Shown one piece after another: positions 42,740 to 55,814 of a stretch of 64,000 nucleotides of DNA. The DNA is from Sesamum alatum. Lineage: Eukaryota > Streptophyta > Magnoliopsida > Lamiales > Pedaliaceae. The notes beneath the pieces were generated by a model. The model was given only the letters and a program-made list of their open reading frames with translations. It made no database searches and had not been told where the DNA came from. The position numbers were made by a program, and so were the translations under genes. The stretch's first letter is position 1; the number at the start of each line of letters is the position of its first letter. The stretch spans positions 13,589,864 through 13,653,863 of the forward strand of contig JACGWO010000008.1 in the NCBI GenBank assembly GCA_034509735.1. The letters run 5' to 3'.

Positions 42740-45700
42740 CAACGCTACTTGAACAGAACGACATGCAAGTTCGAAATAAGTGGGTACTCCAACTGAATTA
42801 CCTCTTTGAGTATCCCATAGAAGTCATTGTCCGTGCCTATATATGATGAGCTTTTCACACACACCCCATAATTTATTGTTGACTTGTCGACGTTGCGACG
42901 TTCCGTGTGGAAGCTGAAATCATTCACAAAGTAAGATGGGAATGTCGTCACCTCAGCGCCCGGACCCCAATAGTGACACTTCAAGAGCTCTTGATCTGTG
43001 TAATTCAATTCGGGATAAACCTGCAGTTCGAATATATATAACTTTAATTTACAAGAAACTTTTGAACCAAATCACAGAATACGAAAATATCATCAACTTA
43101 CATGACAGTTGAACCAATCCCTGAAATCGGTTGCTACAAGTTGATCAATAATTGGATCATCTTAATCGTGGCCGTGCTGGTATAGTTCGTTCAAGAATTC
43201 CCTGATTACAAATATATATATATATATATGTATATTAATGAAAATGCACATCACATTCAAATTTTACACATATATATGTATATACTTACTCGTAATATGG
43301 CATGACTACTTCATAGTTGCACAACACATACGTCTCGATTATATGCCGTTCTGAACCCCTGAGCCATCTTTTCTTCGAGGCACCACTAGCTCGGCCGGGG
43401 TGGTTAGAAATAGACCGTTGAATTCCGTCATTGTTGGTGGTGAGATCATTGTTTCTACCGGGCCTGCTTCGTTTGCAAAGAACATGCGGCTCAAAGTAGT
43501 GTGAAGTGAATAGCTCGATTTCTTCGATAATGTATGTGTCCATAAATGGCCACCTCAACGTGTGCTTTTTTCTTCACCTTCTTCTTCAAACCATGAATGA
43601 ATCTAATCGTACGAATATTTATTAACACACAAATGACAATAAAAGTGTGAAAAAATAGATTGCAGGAAATTGTACGAGGGAGATTTACCTTTCAAATGGG
43701 TACATCCACCTATATTGCGGCCCTCCAACACAAGCCTCGTATAGAAGGTGAACAATGAGGTGCTCCACTGAAAGCTGGAGGAAATATTTTCTCAATGTTG
43801 CACATGATCATGGATACTCGGTCTTCCAACTCCTGTAGTTTAGTGACATCCAAAGTGGTCGAGCATATGAAAAAGCAAACTGACCTCAATTAATGTGCTC
43901 CACACATACTCGTGAAGCATCTCACGGAAGGCAACTGGGATCAACTTCTGCATGGATACGTGACAGTCGTGGCTCTTCATGTCATGCATCCTCAACTTCG
44001 TCATGTCGACGCAACAGGAGATGTTAGATGCGTAACCATCAGCAAACCTCAGACAACGAATCCAATCACATATCCCCTTCTTTTCCTCCTTTGTCAGGGT
44101 ATTCACCGCTTTAGGCATAGCGTTCGGTCTTCCTTCGTCCACCTCAAGCTTCAGTCAGCGATATATGATTTTCAAGTCCTTTTGTGCATTCAAATTGTCC
44201 TTCGTTTTTCCCTTTATGTCCATTACGATGTTGAATATGTTGTCAAACACATTTTTTTCAATGTGCATGACATCAAAGTTGTGTTGTATCAAATGCGTTA
44301 CCCAGTATGTGAGATCCCAAAAGATGTTTTTCTTCATCCACTTATGGTTAGTACCGTAACCTAGTGGGAGTGTCAATGGTTCTTCAATTGCAAGACTAAA
44401 GTCTGCTACCCAATCGCGAATCTACTCCCCAATAAGCCTCAGACGTGCAACCTTCATTTTCCACTCGATTTTTCGTGAATGCTTTCTTGTTCCTACGGTA
44501 CAAATAGTCCTTGGAGAGAAACTATCTGTGGCAGTCAAAGTAGCAAGGTTTCCTACTCCATTCAAATGTCATCCCATAAGTGGGTAGGTCGTTCATGCTC
44601 CACATCAACGCCGCGCGCATCATGAAGACCTGGTTGGTGGCATTGTCATGCGACCGGACATCCACATGCCATAATTGCAATAGCTCCTCGATCAACAGCT
44701 CCAAGTACACATCGATCAGATGCTTTTCAGATTACACGAGCCAGGGATCACTATCATCAGAAAATATATTCAGACTTCATGCACATCCCCGGTGGGAGAT
44801 TGTACGGTGTAAGTACGTCAACATGAGTACGTACAACCATACTGCCCGTGTGGCACAAACCCTCTATAAACAGCCCAGCCTAACATTACGGGGCTCCAAT
44901 GCAAAGTCCGGAAATGTCTGGTCGAAATTCCTCCAAGCCTCTGCATTGGATGGATGACACATGGAGCCCTCCTCCGTCTGATGTGTGGCATGCCACGTCA
45001 TGTGCTCCCTAGGCACTATCGGTGCATACAACCCCTACAGTTGGGGATTAAGCGGCAGGTACCTAAGAACAACATACGTGATCTTCTGGCAGTGGTGGTC
45101 TTGCTGCCTGGTCGGCTTGTACCTAGCGTCTCCACAAAACTTGCAGTACTCCAGATTAATGTTGTCCTTCCAGTAGAGTATGCAACCATTTCTACACGCA
45201 TCAATCTTCTGAACATGTAAACCCAAGTCTTTTATCAATTTCTTTGGACTATAGTAATTAGGGGGAAGTGTGATTGTGGGGCATTATATGATCAGCTCAC
45301 TGGCACAGCTGATCATATATTCGCTTAAAAATATTGCCCTCGGCCTTAATATTCACCAAACTAACAACCATTGCCAACTGAGATTGGGTACAATCGCTCC
45401 ACAACGGCTGGTCGACAACCTACAATACATCGAAAAGAAGGTCTGACAACTCTAACTTATAATCATATGGCCTATCCCCATACCATGAACTAGTACTAAC
45501 ATCAATAGGACAGGACCTTTTACCATCATCAGGCACACCCTCCTGGTAAGTAGAAAAATAAGCCGATCCGGCTGCATCATAAATCATCCTCTACGCTCAA
45601 TCCATCTATTGTTCATCACCCCAATGCGAAATACCCTTCTCCGGAGCAGCTGGGGTTTGCTTCTCCTGCACTGGAGGGGCGGTCACAGCAACATAGTACT

Positions 45701-45970
45701 CCTGTACCCTCTCCTCGTCATGCGAAGTTCAATTATAATATTCCGGCATAAACCCTCTCCTCTATAAGTCAAATTGACCTCATCATGTGCTTTGAACCTT
45801 TCATTTTTGCACTTCGCACACGGGCACTTAATCTTATCTCCATCCATATGTCTAAGCTGACACTTAGCCCATTATATGAAAGTCTTAACACCATACTCAA
45901 ATTTCGGTGTAAGACCCGCCCTATTCGGGAGGTTCTTCTCATACATCCACCTTCTTAATTGCCTTAACAT
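42740..45970 (-). pseudogene. TNP2-like CACTA transposase
   Basis: This would be the catalytic transposase. Reading leftward, the start MLRQLRRWMYEKNLPNRAG at 45970 opens a Transposase-associated domain, with KIKCPCAKCKN near 45830. The Tnp2 (Transposase_21) domain follows, with FMMRAALMWSMNDLPTYG near 44620 and FDVMHIEKNVFDN near 44240. Next is a DUF4218 block (RMHDMKSHDCHVSMQKLIPV near 43960). A DUF4216 block ends it (SYFVNDFSFHTERRNVDKS, then YGILKEVIQLEYPL near 42800). The domain order is complete. Stops (one soon after KTFI near 45885) and shifts between the blocks, some possibly introns, argue against function. Confidence 0.85.
43208..43230. repeat. (TA)n microsatellite
   Basis: TA run between the DUF4216 and DUF4218 blocks, compatible with an intron. 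Confidence 0.7.
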
Positions 45971-46259
45971 GATGATCACTATATATACGTACACATATAT
46001 ATAATTATATTTTAACCTATAAAAATAACAAAACTATAATACTTAAACAACATATTATTTAATAAAAAGGGTTCAAGTTATTACCCGGTCAACTAACTCA
46101 AGAGATTAAAATTGGTCGTTCCAAGTGACACAATTCTACCCGACCAAGTGTATATGCACGAATTGTGGCAAAGAGAGATTGAAAGTGTGTGGCTAATCAA
46201 GACTAATAAATGAAATGAAATTAAAACAATATGCAACACATTATATAAGATCATATGAA

Positions 46260-46836
46260 CCGGCTTATGGGACGACCTTTGTGGCGACAAACTAGCCGTT
46301 GAAATATGGCTATTTAAATCTAGCCGTTACACTCATCCATTATTGAAATGGTCCTTGTAGCAAATGTATCTTTTGGACACACCCGTTCAAATTGGAACGA
46401 TTTTCTGGAGCGGTTTTGTTTAACTATACTTTTAAACAGTTTTATGTACGTCTTTTTGAACAGTCATGTTGCCTTTTGTACTAGTGTTCGTAACGATTAC
46501 TGAATATAACACATTTAATAAGGCTATGGCGTAAAGATTTTAGAACGGTCTGTATTCACAGAACGACAAGTTGTTACAAAGTCAAACAACGATGCCAAAA
46601 GTCATTACAACCTATAACGCTCGAAATTTTTTGTAGCGGGTATACGCACAACACAATTTTGGAACGGCCTCTGTATCTAATTTTGCCGCTCCAAAAAAAA
46701 AAAATTCATTTAGCCAAAACCGTGACGTTAGTAAATAATTTCCATTCCAAAAAATTATTACAATGACCGTGCATATTGGAACGACCACCTAGTCGTTCCA
46801 ATGAAGCCGTTACGATTCTCGCATTTTTTTGTAGTG
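46260..46836. repeat. CACTA subterminal repeats, right
   Basis: GGAACGGCC, GTAACGAC and CGTTCCAA words recur to the right terminus. Confidence 0.7.
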
Positions 46837-47770
46837 CTCAAAATGTCGATTAGGTCCAACACGAGAGACATATGTATGATTTATCATCAAGATTGATCAC
46901 AAGATATAATGAACTATACTGTGTTGCCACTAGTTATTATACTGTTCAAACAAGTACACATTTGAAAGTGCAATTGAGTAGAAAATATTCTTGAGAAACA
47001 TTGGGCCCTATCATTCAAAAATCATATTATTTATAATAAGAGCCTAAATAACATCACAAATACCTAAATGAAAGAAATTATAAAGTACAAATTAGATCTC
47101 ATAATATAGACGAATCAAACATTCACCGTATCTTTAACTGAGAATAAAGAAATTAGTCGAGCATGTAAGTAGAGAACACATAGGAGAAAAAAGAAAATAT
47201 TATTGGCAAAACACAAAGAATAAGAGATGTCAAGGTCTTGAAATTCATCTTTTATTTAGACTAATTTATTTCCTAATTAATCTAGATACTATTTTCTTTT
47301 TAGAAGAAAGTAGATTCCTAATCAAACTTGTAGTCTTAATCAATCAAAACTTTTAGCTCTAATAAAACTCCAAAAGAAAGAAACAAGTAACGCGCATGAC
47401 TACCGCCCATCCATTTAGAATTTCTGTCTACTCCTTACCATGTTTTGTTCTCTCTCGGCACATTTGAATTCGGCATGTTTAACATAATTTTTTCTTCTCT
47501 CCAACAATTGTCTTCCATTACCACTCCCTTCGCTCCATTTCTCCATTGAATACTCCACCAAGTCTTTTCAAGCCTAAAAGCATAAAACATCACATGTTTA
47601 GGAGTATTTAGTATTTAAAAAGAAGGCATTTTTTCAAATTTATACGACAAAATAGGCATCTATCACTCATTACAAGTGCTTCACATAATGTAAATATTCT
47701 CTAACATTTGGTGGAAGATGCTCTAGCTCGAGCAGTGGAGAAACCAAGAACCCCATACATTGAAAGTAAC
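46837..47770. other. Gene-free AT-rich DNA
   Basis: No gene or known repeat seen. Confidence 0.4.
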
Positions 47771-49446
47771 TGTATCTGCCCGAGATGCCATAAACGCAGT
47801 GAAAGCAATAAATAAAAATTTAAAATGTTGAGATCGAACTCTTAAACTCAGGAGATTCGTGCATAAAGAAAGGATTTGAATTGATAAAAGGAAAGGAGAT
47901 ATACCTATTCAGCAATCCGTTGCAGAAGTGGTATGAACGTTCTCAAGAATCTAACCCTGAACACTGATCGTCCATTCCCAACACCCACCCGTACGCACCC
48001 GCCACTCGTCCCAACGTCCTCACATCTTTCCATGCAGAAGCACAATTGTACTTCTTCTATTGCGCACACACCGCTATAACGGAATCCTTTTTTGAGTTGC
48101 TAAAACTCTCAAAGGTTGGAGATGGCTAGAACGTTTATATGGTTGTTGGAAGAGGTTGTGAACTTTGGAACTCTAAATCTCTTCAAAAATTCAAATTAGT
48201 GAGAAAGTGAGATGAGGTGTTGGCCAATTTCTTGGAGATGTGTTCTCCTAAAATCGGCCACTCTATTTTTAAGTTGGAGGAGTCTCCAAGTCCTCAACTA
48301 ATGGGCTTGTGGGCTTAGAATTTTTCCTAGGTCCAAATTTAATTGACCATCAATTTTGGATTAGGTTTTAATTGATCCAATCAATTTAATCTAGGCCAAA
48401 TATTAACTCAATTAGCATTTGGATTTTCTCACTTAATTAATCTAATTGATTAAGCTCAAACCTAAAACTAATTGATCCAATTAGTTAGACTCTTGGGCTT
48501 CCTATCAAATAGACCCTCAAATACATAAGCCAATTATGTAAGTGGATTAATTTTAGCTCTTTAAATTAATCTTTCTCTTTCAACATTAATTCAGTTAGGG
48601 ATTTGTGTGTGACCCTTTGATTTCACCTTTAGTTAGGTTGGGCTATATCAAATATACAATTTCATTAGCAACTATTTTTTAGGGTACCCTCTGCACATGG
48701 GTAGTCATTTACAAACGGGTCCCAGGTAATAGTATTAGGTGAAATGTGTGTGAACTTGTGAGCTATGTGTACCATGCAGATACAATCCTTCTACCACAAA
48801 CTCCCGATCAAAGTCTAGGGTATGAAATTGGGTATCGGTTCACATTATCGACTTTGACATCTATCTATCTACTTCTAAGTCATGCTTCCAATTTATCAAC
48901 ATAGGAAAACAAATTTTCTTATTTGATCAATCATCATGGCCATGAGCTTTCAGGAACGCATACTGTAGAGAACATAGGAGGTTCGTTATCATCTAATGAT
49001 AAGCATCAAATCATAACTTCGAAGTTACCAACCTCCATGGATACTCCAATTATGTCTGAAATATGACCATTTAGTAATCCAGGATGAAACCTGAGGTTAC
49101 GTTGAGCATGATCAAGTCATAGTCGTCCTATGCAAGTCTTAGGACTAGTTATTGCACCATCGAAATCTAGGAGTTCTAATCATACCGATCAGGCCTCACG
49201 AGCTTCCATATGACAACCCCTACAAATCAATTCAGTGAACTTCACAATTCCTTGTCAATCACCCACTAAAGTGTATAGACGTCATACATCTATCATCGAT
49301 GAAACACAATACTCATCATATGAATGTTACACTTAGTGGAAGTCTCTAGAGAATCCTATAATGTTCTTTCTTGAGGATTCTCGACTTGGAAGATTTTAGA
49401 TCAACCCTCCAAAGTTGGTTTCATGACTTTCATCATATGCCCAACA
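47771..49446 (-). mobile_element. Probable solo LTR, copia-like
   Basis: Read on the - strand it starts TGTTGGGCATATGATG and ends ATGGCATCTCGGGCAGATACA, an end typical of plant copia LTRs before the PBS. No PBS or internal region follows. No matching 5-bp duplication was found (GTAAC on the left, TAATT on the right), so the limits are less certain than for 25548-27526. Confidence 0.5.
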
Positions 49447-50334
49447 TAATTTCATTAGTTTGTCTGGTCTAAAGACTTTTTCCACGATGCATACTAGTGT
49501 ATTGTATTAAAACTCATGACAAAGTGTGGCAAAGAACAATTCTTATTAATATTCAACATTACATCAAAAAAGATCGTTCTCAAAATGGATTACAAGGAGG
49601 TAACTCACTGGCTTTCCGGTCACCTATTCTGACATACATTTCAGGTCATCTCCCACAACCTCCACCTCCTCGCTCCTTTTATAGCGGCAGAAATTCCTCT
49701 CCACTCCATAGTCATTGATACTTGGTTTGAGAGCTCATTGGAACATGTCATTGAAGAAAGCTAAGCAAGCAACTGAACGAGAATCCCTTGACCAACACTA
49801 TTCACCACCCATTTAGAAGCTCAAGCAAACATAGCTCATGGTGTGTACCTAATGCCCCTTGACATTTGGAAAGAAGAGCAAAATAAATGGTGCTACATTT
49901 GATTCTTTACCATGAGTAGTGTGCCCTTCTAACCAATTCATTCTCTATTCAAACATTTGGTGAAGTTCTACCTTATGGAGCCAAGGTCCTGCATTAAAAT
50001 GATCAGTACAATAGTACCGGCAATCAACAAGATTACCATGATAGGTCAATGTCAAGGTTGACTTATTGAATTTAAGTAATGTACGATATTGCAAAGTCTT
50101 CTACTCAACATTAACTAAAAATACATATTCAACCATTTACCTGCTAACTATATTGAGAATTTCAAATAGTTATCTCAATGATTCCTACATCATTTCTCCA
50201 TAAGTAAGCGTATCTCTAGACGAATTTGTACCTATTCACTATCATTCAACCTAAATAAGAAAACTTGAGTGAATGTGGACAACGTTTTTCAATAGCAGTC
50301 CTAAAGTGCCCCACTTAAACTAAGAATCATTCCA
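49447..50334. other. Unassigned
   Basis: A 73-codon reading at 49497 shows no family signal. No gene supported. Confidence 0.35.
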
Positions 50335-50560
50335 ACACTAATGCAATCGAATTTGGAAAAGGAACCTTTAGAGTGTTTAACCGCTAAAAAACATCCAACA
50401 CCTTTAGATAGACTTTTAGTATGGGTAAAGAAGTATATTAGAATTCAAAGGATTTGGAACATAAATTTGACATGCTTGAGAAAAGGAAAATTAGAGAGAA
50501 AAAAAATAAGTAACATTAACATAAAAAATAGTGGAGAAGAACGTCGTCACTTGTAGCCTA
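50335..50560 (+). pseudogene. Tat-like gag fragment
   Basis: A 71-codon reading contains PTPLDRLLVWVKKYIRIQ. This aligns with the LEDLLLRSQKYIRIEE-type block of Tat-group gag, seen also near 3095-3135 in the first element. Nothing else of an element is recognisable next to it. Confidence 0.5.
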
Positions 50561-52199
50561 TTAATTTCGCTCGTCAACCTTCATAAATGCAAAATAAGCT
50601 GAAATTGTCTGTAGTGGAGCAACAAGAAGCTATCACTGGAGTGTGGAGCCCCCTAACCTGGCATTGACAACATTGTGGTTGCCTCAACCATGCTAGCCGA
50701 GGGGAGGCTTGCTCTTAGCCCAACCAACATGGTCAAGTAGAGAATCTTAAACTCATCCGTCTAGGGAAGATGGGTTGACGCCTTGCCCCATCCAATGTGC
50801 CTTGACCGGCACAATTGAGGAACATACTGGATGACAATGTTCAAGGCCTTTGTCCTCTCCCTTCTACGACAGGTTCCCTGCGCCCGATGCAAAAACAACC
50901 CCTCAGCCTTTTGAGCCCTTATGATAGTTTAATCCTATGACAAGCTTGATAAGGCATACCGCAACAACAAAAAAGAAAATAGATGATCAAATGTGAGACG
51001 AGGAAGAAAATTAGAGAACTAATCCTAAAGAGTTAAACTCTGAGAAAAAGAAAATTAACAAGTACCTATCCTAGACATGATCATACGAAGTTTTCAAAAT
51101 AGGTAAATGAAATTTGTAACTAACAAGTCAATAAAGAGGATGACACAAACAAACATATATAAGCCTAAAAGAACTCAACAAAGTTACTTTTTCATGATTT
51201 AATCAGGAGCAAGGTTACAATAGGTGTTATTTTAGGCAGTAGGTTAGGAAGGTAAAATCAATTAGTTATAATTTAGAAACGAAATCTGAGAGACACAAAT
51301 CAATCAACATGTACAATTACTACAAGATCTCTACGAAAGTTGCTATAACGATAATCTCGCAAATAGGATACTCACTAAATTGGTAAATCTACTCCACTTA
51401 CATAATTTCTCAAACTTTATAAGTACTCCACCCCCTCCCCCCCCCCCCCCCCCCCAAGTCACTTGGGACGAAGTAATTTTAATTTACACACTCCAATTGC
51501 TCCTTAGAAGTTTTAGGATTTAGGCTGACTTGAGTATAAGGTTTGTATAGAGCCTATTCCTGGTACTTATAGAGTTTGATTCAAAGACCCTCAAAAAGGA
51601 ATTTTTTAATATTAATAGGCACCGAATAACTAACTGGAATCAGATTTGTTAAAAGAGAAAAAAATGGAAAGAAGTCATAAATTTGGTAGACAACTAATGA
51701 GTTCGTTCGGTTCCCAAATATCGAGCTTGTGTGCTATAAGGAGATTGGAATATAGAGTTAAATAACCTATTAACGAGATATGTAATTAAACTCACCATCT
51801 ATATATATATATATAGCGAAATAATATTTGATCAAAATTGGTTAATTTTGACTAAATACTAATTTTCTAGATTTTTTAATAATTTAATTAAGAAAAAAAT
51901 TCATTGTTTGATGGTTTATCTATAAATGTCTTTTAAATGGATTTAAGTTCACATGAATATGGCAAATAACAGATTGACTACCACAAATTTAGGGACACAT
52001 CCAAATCCAAATCAAAATTTTCGATTACCTAAAGTTCATAACCTCTTTCAAAATTGAGGAAAAAGATAGGTGCTGATACAGAACATACAGTAGGTGGCTA
52101 AGTATTTGGCAGTTGCCCAAAGGTTGTTGCATTTCTATCAAATACAATTTAGATACTTGAGCTGTTGTGTAGAATTCTTTATGTGAAAGCATTGGAATA
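50561..52199. other. Unassigned, with poly-C run
   Basis: No gene. A 19-base C run lies at 51437-51455, just after another C run, and (TA)n at 51797-51814. Confidence 0.4.
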
Positions 52200-54660
52200 G
52201 GAACAAACAATGTTACCAGATGGAGCCAAAATTCCGTGGCTCAAGGATGGTGTTATTTGTTCAAGATTATTCTTCCAAAAAAATGCAGCTTGTAAGGTGA
52301 AACAACGAATTTACCAACTAGAAGATTCTAATAGGAAACATCATATAGGTTGCTACAACCATTTACCAAGTGACCATAGGCTTCTATCATTATCTACTAA
52401 TTAGTCAAAGGAACCTTAGAAAATTGAATCTTGAGTATATCCAGGTTCACTTGGCTAGGAGGTTATCTAAGGAAGAAAGTCAAAATATGATTGCACCGGT
52501 TACTAGTAAAGAAATACACAGAGGTCTTTTTTGATATGAATTATGAGAAAGCTCTTGGACCAGATGACTACAACATTCTTTAAAAAGACATGGCCAATTA
52601 TGGAAAATGAGATCGTTGTGGCTATAGATCAATTTTTTTAGCATGGGAGACTTTTCAGGTAAATTACTCAACATTCACCACACTAATACCAGAAGTCCAC
52701 CTTCTAAAAAATGTAACTAAGATCAAATTGATTTCATGTTGTAATGTCTCGTATAAGATTATCTCAAAGATCTTGGTGAGTAGGATGCGAAATGCACTAG
52801 GAAAGATTTTTTATCTTAGTCAAAATGCCTTCCGACCAGGCATAAAGTTAGTGTTAATATATATCGGCTCAAGAGTTGATGGTTGGCTAATGAGTCCAAT
52901 CTCATTCCAAGATGTACTATGAAGATAGCTCTCATAAAGGTATGTGATTTTTATGGTGTGGGATTTTGTATTGGTTGCATTGGATCAGTTTAGTTGTCAC
53001 AACCACTTTGTTGGTTGGATCTAAGAATGCATCTATCCAACTTTTATTTTGTTTACATCAATGGTGGGCCACGAGAATACTTCTAAAGGGACCAAAAGGT
53101 TGAGACAATGTGACTCCCTTTCCTCTTATCTCTTTATATTGATATGGAGTGCCTTATGCAATAATTCGACATGTTATTGTGCAGGAAGGTGGTTTTGAGT
53201 ATCAGCGGAAATGAGAAACAATCAAGATGTTCATGCTCAGCTTTATAGATGATCTTATGTTGTTTTGGAAGGCTGGGCTTCACTTTGTTAATCTACTTCA
53301 ACAAGCATTACAACAATTTGCTACATTTTTTACCTATATGTAAATGCTGCTAAACACAATTGTTTCTATATAAATTAGTGAATACACTCTTTAAAGAATT
53401 ATCTGTCATCATAGGATTTTAATCGGGTACTCTACCTGTCAAGTAGTTTAGAATACCTTTAACACAAGCTCAACTTATCCGCAATTAGTGCAAACCAATG
53501 TTGGAAAAGATTGACTTCAGAATTTGTGAGTGGGGTTCAGCATCACTGTCTTTGTCTAGGAGAGTTCACTTCATAAAATTAGTACTTATAGTGCTTTCAG
53601 ATTATTGGTCCTCCTCTTTTCTATTTCATGAGGGTATTATCAAGGAAATTAAGAGAAAGTGTATGAATTTTTTGTGGGAATGAAAAGCAACAAAGGGTAT
53701 GTCGAGGTTGCTTTGGATATTGTATGTAAATCTCTAGCAGCTGGGGAATTTGGCAGCAGACCGCTATTGTCTGCGAATAGAGATCTGATGCGTAAGCACT
53801 TATGGGGTCTTGTTAGCAGTAGGAGAGTATCAATTTTAGTGCAGTGGATGAAAGAATAGGCTTTGCACCAGTGTATCTATACAACAAAGGATAAAATAGA
53901 AGTTGGTATTGGAAGAAGCTACTCACGTTAAAGGATGTTTTAATTGAGGAGTTGGAGTATAGAGTTGGAAATGGCATCAGCTTTTGGTTGTGGCTTAATT
54001 TGTGGCACCCTGTTGGGGTGCTTATACAAAAGTTCCAATGGGACCACGAATATAGGCTCACCTAATTCCAAGGTGTAGATACTAATAGCACTACAAGTTT
54101 GAATCAGCCTAGGGAAACAAGGTTCAACATATCAGTCGATCTACCTCAACTCTTTGAGGGTGCAATTCTATTTGTTTGAAGGGAACATTGGATGGAATTT
54201 TTACAACTAAAACAACTCTGAATCTCTTCCCTGGGTCGGCAGTTGTTGTTAGTTGGCTGCCTCTTTTCACTGGTCTGCTAAATAACTTACAATTCATTCA
54301 TTCTATGGTTGGCAATTCAACAAAAACTTTCAACCATGGAAAAGCTTTAGTTGATGCTTTAAAATAGCAGTTCTGTTCTTTGCATCACAGGAGCACAAGA
54401 GTACCATCAGCATCTATTCTTCAATTGTGTGTTCAGTGCAATATATTGCTATTTGCAAGAGGAAATTCAAGATGAATTGGCCTTACACTAATTGGGATCA
54501 AGGAATTCGATGGCAGTTAAGCGATGGAGAGGAAAACATCGGACTAATGCAATGTATAGATATTTTATTACAAGCTTGGTATAGCACTTGTGGCAGGAAC
54601 AGAATGGAAGAAAATTTTGAGGTGAGAATAGGGAGCCTACTGTAGTTGTAGAGTTAGATA
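52200..54660 (+). pseudogene. Decayed LINE ORF2 (RT to C-terminus)
   Basis: Fragments in all three + frames follow ORF2 order. KVKQRIYQLEDSN (before RT) comes first, then LISCCNVSYKIISKILVSRM and LSQNAFRPG of the RT fingers. A relic of the catalytic region lies near 53250. The thumb-like SLSRRVHFIKLVLIVLSDYW and CMNFLWE blocks are next. The GGLG-type block is represented by GEFGSRPLLSANRDLMRKHL. Stops and shifts occur every 50-70 codons. It belongs to a different copy from the - strand LINE. Confidence 0.8.
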
Positions 54661-55814
54661 ATGAGCATATTAAGAATGGGAGTCTTAGTAATAAAAAATC
54701 TCAAAACATAGCAATGTTTAGAGTCTTTTGAATTGGACAATTGCATGGCATGTTGTTTAACGTATCTCCAAGTGATGCTTGGATGTTATAAACTTATTTT
54801 ATTTCATGAGGGTTACCTTTTACCCAAAATAAAAAAGATCATGGTCTCTAACATATTTGCATATAAATAAAACACAAACTAATATTTGTCCCTTCATTTA
54901 TTAGAGAAGCTCAATTTATCAATTCTTTGTTGTCCATTAAATAATTTGAAAACTTAAACCGACATATGCTTCTTTCAACTACTCTCCTATGGTTGTAGTG
55001 ATGTCTTGCACTTTCCATAGTTATGCATGGCAATAGGTCTAGGTAAACACCCTCCCCCCACCCCCCCAGGTTCGGGTTCAATTTTTGTAAATCGGCCTGG
55101 GTCTAGGGCAACTCCCAGGTTTTGATGCGGACCTACCCTGGACACAGACATAATTTTTATCGGGGTTAAATACAGTTACCACCCCTGAAGTATTCACCCT
55201 ACATCAATTACCCGTCTAAAGTATTAATTCTTCAAAAAAGGATATGGCCTTTAATTTTAAGTTTGGAAAAAAAATCCATTTTACCCTTACAAAAAATGCT
55301 TTCCCAAAAAAATTTAAGGGATTTTTAAAATGTCAAAGTCACCCTTTATCATAGCTTTGTCTAATTCTAGTTTCACTTGTTCATCAAACTTTCTTGTAAT
55401 CCCATAGTACTTGGAGCTCATCTTGTTTTAGTTTCACTTGTTTGACAAATCAAGTTAAAAATAAATTTATACATGCATATATATATATATGTATTTATAC
55501 ATTTACTTAAAACATATACAATTAATATATATTTATAATATATTTATATATATGGGCGAGTTTTTATTCGAGGTGGGTCCGTGTCCAGATTTTCTCAATA
55601 CTAAGCAAGGCAGGCTCGAGTCTGTCCTAGCACCCCCCCCCCTCCTCGCGGTTCTAACCCTATCCATGATATATTTTATTTGTTTTTATTATATTATTTT
55701 TCATGAACTTTGTAGCTATGTAATTAATAATCTCTTACCCACGTATGGAATTGTCGGGGGTGGGGGGGACCTTGGAGAATTCAAAAACTTGGAATGATTA
55801 TTCAACAACTTACT
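54661..55814. other. Gene-free, with C-rich tracts
   Basis: CCCTCCCCCCACCCCCCC near 55051 and a C run near 55630 lie around GGTCTAGG/TCGGG-rich text. A 102-aa reading at 55489 is low complexity. No gene. Confidence 0.4.

Larger units (their letters stand above)
37736..46836 (-). mobile_element. CACTA (En/Spm-type) transposon, 9.1 kb
   Basis: Starts CACTACCCAAAA and ends TTTTTTTGTAGTG. The ends share the inner words ATCG(ATTCTT)ATAACGGCT and GAATCGTAACGGCT. The 3-bp flanks are CTA and CTC, compatible with an old duplication carrying one change. Many GGAACGGC/GTAACGG subterminal repeats lie at 37775-38360 and 46260-46830. Inside are two transposon genes on the - strand. Both carry stops, so it is probably dead. 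Confidence 0.88.
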
